A stretch of 64,000 bases of DNA from Dickeya zeae NCPPB 2538 (GTDB taxonomy: Bacteria > Pseudomonadota > Gammaproteobacteria > Enterobacterales > Enterobacteriaceae), in the NCBI RefSeq assembly GCF_000406165.1, contig NZ_CM001977.1, positions 4,297,074-4,361,073 on the forward strand. The letters run 5' to 3'. This document shows positions 60,206 to 64,000 of the stretch, piece by piece. The notes below the pieces were generated by a model. The model saw nothing but the letters and a program-made list of their open reading frames with translations. It was not told the origin of the DNA and did no database searches. Every line of letters starts with the position of its first letter. Position 1 is the stretch's first letter. The translations under genes were made by a program, and so were the position numbers.

Positions 60206-61423
60206 TCACCCCACGCGACCTTCCTGCCCCACACGCAACGACAACCGCACCGTCAGCAACAACCCCACTAACGCCAGTACCGCCGCAGCCAGATAGATAG
60301 TATCGATAGGGGTGTAGGCCATCATGACGCCCGCCGCCGGTCCTGCCACCCCCAGTGAGAGATCAAGAAAGATGGTATATGTCGCCAGCGCGCTGCCCTG
60401 ATTCTGTGCGGATACCGCTTTGACGGCCACCACGCCCAGCGCCGGGAATACCAGTGAAAACCCGGCACCAGCGAAAAACGCGCCCACTTCCGCCATCAGT
60501 GGGTAAGACGCCAGCCACACCAGCAGCAGACCGGCACCTTCCACCACAAAACAGACCAGTGCTACGCGCAGGCCACCAAAACGGCTAATCACATTCGGGA
60601 ACAACAGCCGTGTACCAACAAAAGCACAACTGAACACACTCAGGGTCAGCGCGGCACCCTCCCACTGATGGCTGGCGTAAAACAACGTGATAAACGTTGA
60701 AATCACGCCAAATCCTGCGGATGCCAGCGACAAAATCACACCATACAACCAGACCTTACCCAGTACCTCACGAAACGGCAGTTTCTTACCCGGCGTGACC
60801 GTAACCGCCGGACGCGGCAGCGCCAGTAAAATCGCCGTACCGGCCACCACTACAATCACCAGTGCCAGCAAACGCAATCCACCCAGATGATAAATCCATA
60901 CCCCTAGCGGCGCGCCAATCGCCATCGCGCCGTAAGTCGCCACACCGTTCCACGAAATCACCCGGCCAATGTGTAACGACCCGACCACACCAACGCCCCA
61001 TAGCGTGGCGCCGGTCCCGGCAAAGCTCTGCCCTATTCCGAGAATCAGACGACCCGCGCACAGTAAGACCAGCGCCAGCATCGGTGAGTTGTCGCTCCAG
61101 GAGGCCAGCGCATAGAACACGCCACTTAGCAGTACTCCCGTCAATCCAAACACCACCACCTGCTTTGGCCCTTTTTCATCGGCATGGCGACCAGCACGAG
61201 GACGACTGAGCAGGGTAGAAAAATATTGCAGGCTGATAACCAAACCGGCCCAGAATGCGCTAAACCCGAGGTGTTCATGCACATACCCCGGCAATACCGC
61301 CAGCGGCAAACCAATATTCAGGTAACTGGCAAAATTAAACATCACCACAGACATGATGCGTAAATTCAAACGTAAGCCACCGGGAGAGGGTTTCGGCGCT
61401 ACAGGCGGAGTGGCAACTGGCAT
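60206..61423 (-). CDS. yhhS: MFS transporter YhhS
   Basis: 405 residues, twelve membrane segments; family start LRIMSVVMFNFASYLNIGLPLAVLPGYVH and the MFS loop SRPRAGRHADEKGPK. E. coli yhhS follows dcrB too, and is annotated as a putative sugar/drug efflux protein. Substrate not established. Convergent with dcrB. Confidence 0.92.
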   Translation of the reverse strand: MPVATPPVAPKPSPGGLRLNLRIMSVVMFNFASYLNIGLPLAVLPGYVHEHLGFSAFWAGLVISLQYFSTLLSRPRAGRHADEKGPKQVVVFGLTGVLLSGVFYALASWSDNSPMLALVLLCAGRLILGIGQSFAGTGATLWGVGVVGSLHIGRVISWNGVATYGAMAIGAPLGVWIYHLGGLRLLALVIVVVAGTAILLALPRPAVTVTPGKKLPFREVLGKVWLYGVILSLASAGFGVISTFITLFYASHQWEGAALTLSVFSCAFVGTRLLFPNVISRFGGLRVALVCFVVEGAGLLLVWLASYPLMAEVGAFFAGAGFSLVFPALGVVAVKAVSAQNQGSALATYTIFLDLSLGVAGPAAGVMMAYTPIDTIYLAAAVLALVGLLLTVRLSLRVGQEGRVG

Positions 61424-61638
61424 GACGGATAGGCTCGCTTTCGGGTCGCGTCGACAGGCGAACGCGGCAGACAGACAACGTTAAGATTCCGAGTATAAAC
61501 AAGACATTTTCGTCTTTCAGCATCAATCCGGGTGATATAACTTCTTTACGCGATAACGTTTACATGAGCACGACGTTGACATAACGACAGTGCGCCTGCG
61601 TTATACTCAGCAAGCGTATTACGTCCAGGAGAAACTGC

Positions 61639-62616
61639 ATGCCTGTGAAGCCCGCCGCCCCGCACACGTCATCGACCGAACAGGGTGCGCCGCATCAACA
61701 ACCCGGCCGTCTGGCCCGCTGGCTACATCGCATCCGGTCGGTACCGACTATCGCGCATCTTATCCGTGCAGGAGAACGCTTTAACGACCGCATGGGTAAC
61801 CAGTTCGGTGCCGCTATCACCTACTTTTCATTCCTGTCGTTGATTCCGATTTTGATGGTGTCGTTCGCCACGGTTGGGTTTGTGTTGGCCTCCAACCCCG
61901 ACCTGCTGACGGGGCTTATCAACCGTATCGTCAACAGCATCAGCGACCCGAACCTGGCCCGTACCCTGAAGAACACCGTGAATACCGCCGTACGCCAGCG
62001 CACGACTGTCGGACTGACCGGCTTGCTGATAGCGCTGTATTCGGGCGTTAACTGGATAGGCAACCTGCGCGAGGCGATTCGCGCTCAGTCACGCGATGTG
62101 TGGGAGCGCCAGCCCCATGAAGAAGAGAAACTGTATCTGCGCTATCTGTGGGACTTCCTGTCGCTGATTGGGTTGCTGCTGGCACTGGGGATCACGCTCT
62201 TTCTCACCTCGGTCGCGGGTAGCGCGCAGGCCACCATTGTGCGGGCGTTGGGTCTGGGCGGCATTGAATGGCTGCGACCGGCCATGACGTTAATTGCGTT
62301 ATCCATCTCTATTTTCGCCAACTATCTGTTGTTTTTGTGGATACTGTGGGTGTTGCCGCGCCATAATCCCCGACGCACACCGCTGCTACGCGGCACATTA
62401 ATGGCAGCCATCGGCTTTGAAGTGTTGAAATTCGCCATGACGGTGGCGTTACCCAAACTGGCGACCTCACCTTCCGGTGCCGCGTTTGGTTCCGTTATCG
62501 GCCTGATGACATTTTTCTACTTCTTTGCACGCCTGACGTTGTTCTGCGCCGCCTGGATAGCCACGGCAACCCCGAAAAACGATGCCAGCCGACAGGCACC
62601 GTTACCCGATGCCTGA
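61639..62616 (+). CDS. yhjD: YihY/BrkB family inner-membrane protein YhjD
   Basis: 325 residues, with a hydrophilic N-terminus (1-45) then six membrane segments. AHLIRAGERFNDRMGNQFGAAITYFSFLSLIPILM is the YhjD form of the YihY/BrkB domain. E. coli YhjD mutations bypass the need for Kdo in LPS export; physiological role unclear. Downstream neighbours are the tautomerase and kdgK, and E. coli yhjD is also in the kdgK neighbourhood. Confidence 0.88.
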   Translation: MPVKPAAPHTSSTEQGAPHQQPGRLARWLHRIRSVPTIAHLIRAGERFNDRMGNQFGAAITYFSFLSLIPILMVSFATVGFVLASNPDLLTGLINRIVNSISDPNLARTLKNTVNTAVRQRTTVGLTGLLIALYSGVNWIGNLREAIRAQSRDVWERQPHEEEKLYLRYLWDFLSLIGLLLALGITLFLTSVAGSAQATIVRALGLGGIEWLRPAMTLIALSISIFANYLLFLWILWVLPRHNPRRTPLLRGTLMAAIGFEVLKFAMTVALPKLATSPSGAAFGSVIGLMTFFYFFARLTLFCAAWIATATPKNDASRQAPLPDA

Positions 62617-62647
62617 CGTGTACCACGCTGATAACCAGGAGTACCCC

Positions 62648-62851
62648 ATGCCATTCGTTAATATTCGCATCACCAAAGACGGCGCCAGCGCCGAACAAAA
62701 GAAACAGCTGATTGCCGGTGTAACGCAGTTGCTGGTCGATACGCTGGGGAAAAATCCGGCCACCACTGTCGTCATTATCGATGAAGTGGAAACCGACAAT
62801 TGGGGTATTGGCGGACAGAGCGTTACCGAGCGCCGCCAGCCGCAGTCATAA
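62648..62851 (+). CDS. 4-oxalocrotonate tautomerase-family protein
   Basis: 67 residues; start at 62648 behind CAGGAG gives MPFVNIRITKDGASAEQKKQ with the catalytic N-terminal Pro exposed after Met removal. TVVIIDEVETDNWGIGG is the family C-terminal half. Enol-keto tautomerases of this size form hexamers; the substrate is unknown. 31 bases after yhjD, so possibly cotranscribed. Confidence 0.9.
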   Translation: MPFVNIRITKDGASAEQKKQLIAGVTQLLVDTLGKNPATTVVIIDEVETDNWGIGGQSVTERRQPQS

Positions 62852-62889
62852 CAGGAAACACACTGTATTAACCGTTCACTCTGCGGCAA

Positions 62890-62920
62890 GGATCGGGATT
62901 ACAAGCGGTTTTCCCGATCC
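62890..62920. terminator. Hairpin after tautomerase gene
   Basis: GGATCGGGA (62890-62898) / TCCCGATCC (62912-62920) with a 13-base loop, between the tautomerase stop and the KdgR-like box. No T run, so termination is uncertain. Confidence 0.55.
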
Positions 62921-62931
62921 ATATCATGAAA

Positions 62932-62951
62932 AAATAAAACATCGTTTCATC
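62932..62951. promoter_or_regulatory. KdgR operator-like site upstream of kdgK
   Basis: AAATAAAACATCGTTTCATC agrees with the KdgR consensus of pectinolytic enterobacteria (AATRAAAY...RTTTCATT type), with the AAAACA/GTTTCA arms. About 85-100 bases before the kdgK start. KdgR repression of kdgK, relieved by 2-keto-3-deoxygluconate, is established in Dickeya. Confidence 0.8.
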
Positions 62952-63034
62952 GCTATTGACTCTACGCTGTGTAATGTTGAGACTGGCGCTAGTTTCCATT
63001 GGGTTCACCTTCTCTTTTTTACAGGTCAGCTGTC

Positions 63035-63967
63035 ATGACGATGAAGAACATTGCGATTATTGGCGAGTGCATGATTGAACTGTCACAAAAAGGCGCGGAT
63101 CTTAACCGTGGCTTTGGTGGCGATACCCTCAACACCGCCGTCTATATCTCCCGTCAGGTAAAACCAGACGCGCTCGGTGTGCACTACGTCACCGCACTGG
63201 GCACCGACTCCTTCAGTAGTGAAATGATGGCGTCCTGGCAACAGGAAGGGGTCAAAACCGATCTGATCCAACGTCTGGACAACAAATTACCGGGGCTGTA
63301 TTTCATCGAAACCGACGCTACCGGCGAGCGTACGTTTTACTACTGGCGTAACGACGCTGCCGCCCGTTACTGGCTGGAAAGCCCGGATGCCGAAGCCATC
63401 AGCCAGCAACTGGCGAAATTCGACTACATCTACCTGAGCGGTATCAGCCTGGCTATCCTCAACCAGCACAGTCGCGAACGTCTGCTGGCCGTGTTGCGTG
63501 CGTGCCGCGCCAACGGCGGCAAAGTGATTTTCGACAACAACTATCGCCCGCGTCTGTGGCAAAGCAAGGAAGAAACCCGTCAGTCGTACAGCGCGATGCT
63601 GGCCTGCACCGATATCGCTTTCCTGACGCTGGATGACGAAGATATGCTGTGGGGTGAGATGCCGATAGATGAGGTGCTCAACCGCACCCACGGCGCTGGC
63701 GTGACCGAAGTGGTTGTCAAACGTGGCGCAGATTCCTGCCTGGTGTCTATTCAGGGCGAATCACTGCTGGAAATTCCGGCCATTAAACTGCCGAAAGAGA
63801 ACGTCGTCGATACCACCGCGGCGGGTGACTCATTTAGCGCCGGTTACCTGTCAGTACGTCTCAATGGTGGCAGTGCCGAAGAGGCCGCCAAACGCGGTCA
63901 CCTGACTGCCAGTACCGTGATTCAATACCGCGGTGCCATTATCCCGCTGGAAGCCATGCCCGCCTGA
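63035..63967 (+). CDS. kdgK: 2-keto-3-deoxygluconate kinase KdgK
   Basis: Phosphorylates KDG to KDPG, the central step of pectin and uronate catabolism before the Entner-Doudoroff aldolase. 310 residues from the ATG at 63035 (MTMKNIAIIGECMIEL); the frame to 62999 is longer but loses the family N-terminus. PfkB-family motifs: GGDTLNTAVYISRQ, IFDNNYRPRLW, and VVDTTAAGDSFSAGY with catalytic Asp. Nearly the D. dadantii protein as I remember it, so it is a good taxonomic marker. Confidence 0.97.
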   Translation: MTMKNIAIIGECMIELSQKGADLNRGFGGDTLNTAVYISRQVKPDALGVHYVTALGTDSFSSEMMASWQQEGVKTDLIQRLDNKLPGLYFIETDATGERTFYYWRNDAAARYWLESPDAEAISQQLAKFDYIYLSGISLAILNQHSRERLLAVLRACRANGGKVIFDNNYRPRLWQSKEETRQSYSAMLACTDIAFLTLDDEDMLWGEMPIDEVLNRTHGAGVTEVVVKRGADSCLVSIQGESLLEIPAIKLPKENVVDTTAAGDSFSAGYLSVRLNGGSAEEAAKRGHLTASTVIQYRGAIIPLEAMPA

Positions 63968-64000
63968 ACAGCGCTATAGCGCCGAAGAAACCAAAAACGC

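Noticed and set aside
62956..62977. TTGACT...TAATGT as a kdgK promoter
   Set aside because: The spacer is only about 10 bases; not a workable -35/-10 pair.
1..64000. CRISPR array, tRNA or rRNA genes, insertion sequences
   Set aside because: No regularly spaced repeats, no cloverleaf with conserved T-loop, no rRNA signature and no transposase frame were recognised.

Overview
The window reads as chromosomal DNA of a soft-rot enterobacterium, most probably Dickeya. The evidence is a Dickeya-like KdgK (2-keto-3-deoxygluconate kinase) preceded by a KdgR-type operator, Enterobacterales gene order through ftsYEX-rpoH-liv and ugp-yhhA, G+C-rich coding sequence, 127-bp ERIC elements and many chemoreceptor genes. 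Species assignment is inference from remembered sequences, not a database search. I see no rRNA, tRNA, CRISPR array or insertion sequence.

Layout. 1-855 is the 5' part of a P2-like phage or tailocin tail-fibre gene running off the left edge. 1.2-8.1 kb holds a small secreted protein, the Cpx envelope-stress module (cpxP with the CpxQ sRNA in its 3'UTR, divergent from cpxRA) and a two-gene unit for a large exported protein plus a DUF3142 protein. 8.5-10.9 kb has a TetR regulator, an orphan ABC binding protein and trmL. 11.2-17.9 kb is yhhA, an AEC-family carrier and the ugpBAECQ phosphate-starvation operon with two Pho-box-like sites. 18.1-24.4 kb is the ygbI/ltnD-otnK-otnC-otnI/gntP-type locus for L-threonate-type sugar acids, with a CRP-like site.

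24.8-38.9 kb is a chemoreceptor array of five paralogous MCP genes. It is interrupted by an AT-rich islet (about 33.2-35.3 kb) carrying an Hcp-family type VI secretion protein and, convergent to it, a predicted GH24 muramidase effector with a probable periplasmic immunity protein, followed by an unrecognised low-complexity protein. 39.0-44.2 kb is a LysR-regulated catabolic cluster (MFS carrier, two-subunit tartrate/fumarate-type Fe-S dehydratase, FAH-family enzyme). 44.2-50.3 kb is an aminotransferase and the livKHMGF branched-chain amino-acid transporter.

50.7-62.6 kb is conserved core: panM, rpoH, ftsX, ftsE, ftsY, rsmD, yhhL, a DUF1820 gene, yhhN, tusA, yhhQ, dcrB, yhhS and yhjD. A 4-OT-like tautomerase and kdgK close the window.

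Compared with E. coli, where livF is followed directly by ugpB, about 28 kb of accessory metabolism, chemotaxis and type VI genes sit between these two operons. The most noteworthy candidates are the Hcp/muramidase/immunity islet, the mosaic MCP array with ERIC-like end fragments, the unexplained exported-protein/DUF3142 pair beside cpxRA, and several perfect inverted repeats in intergenic DNA.
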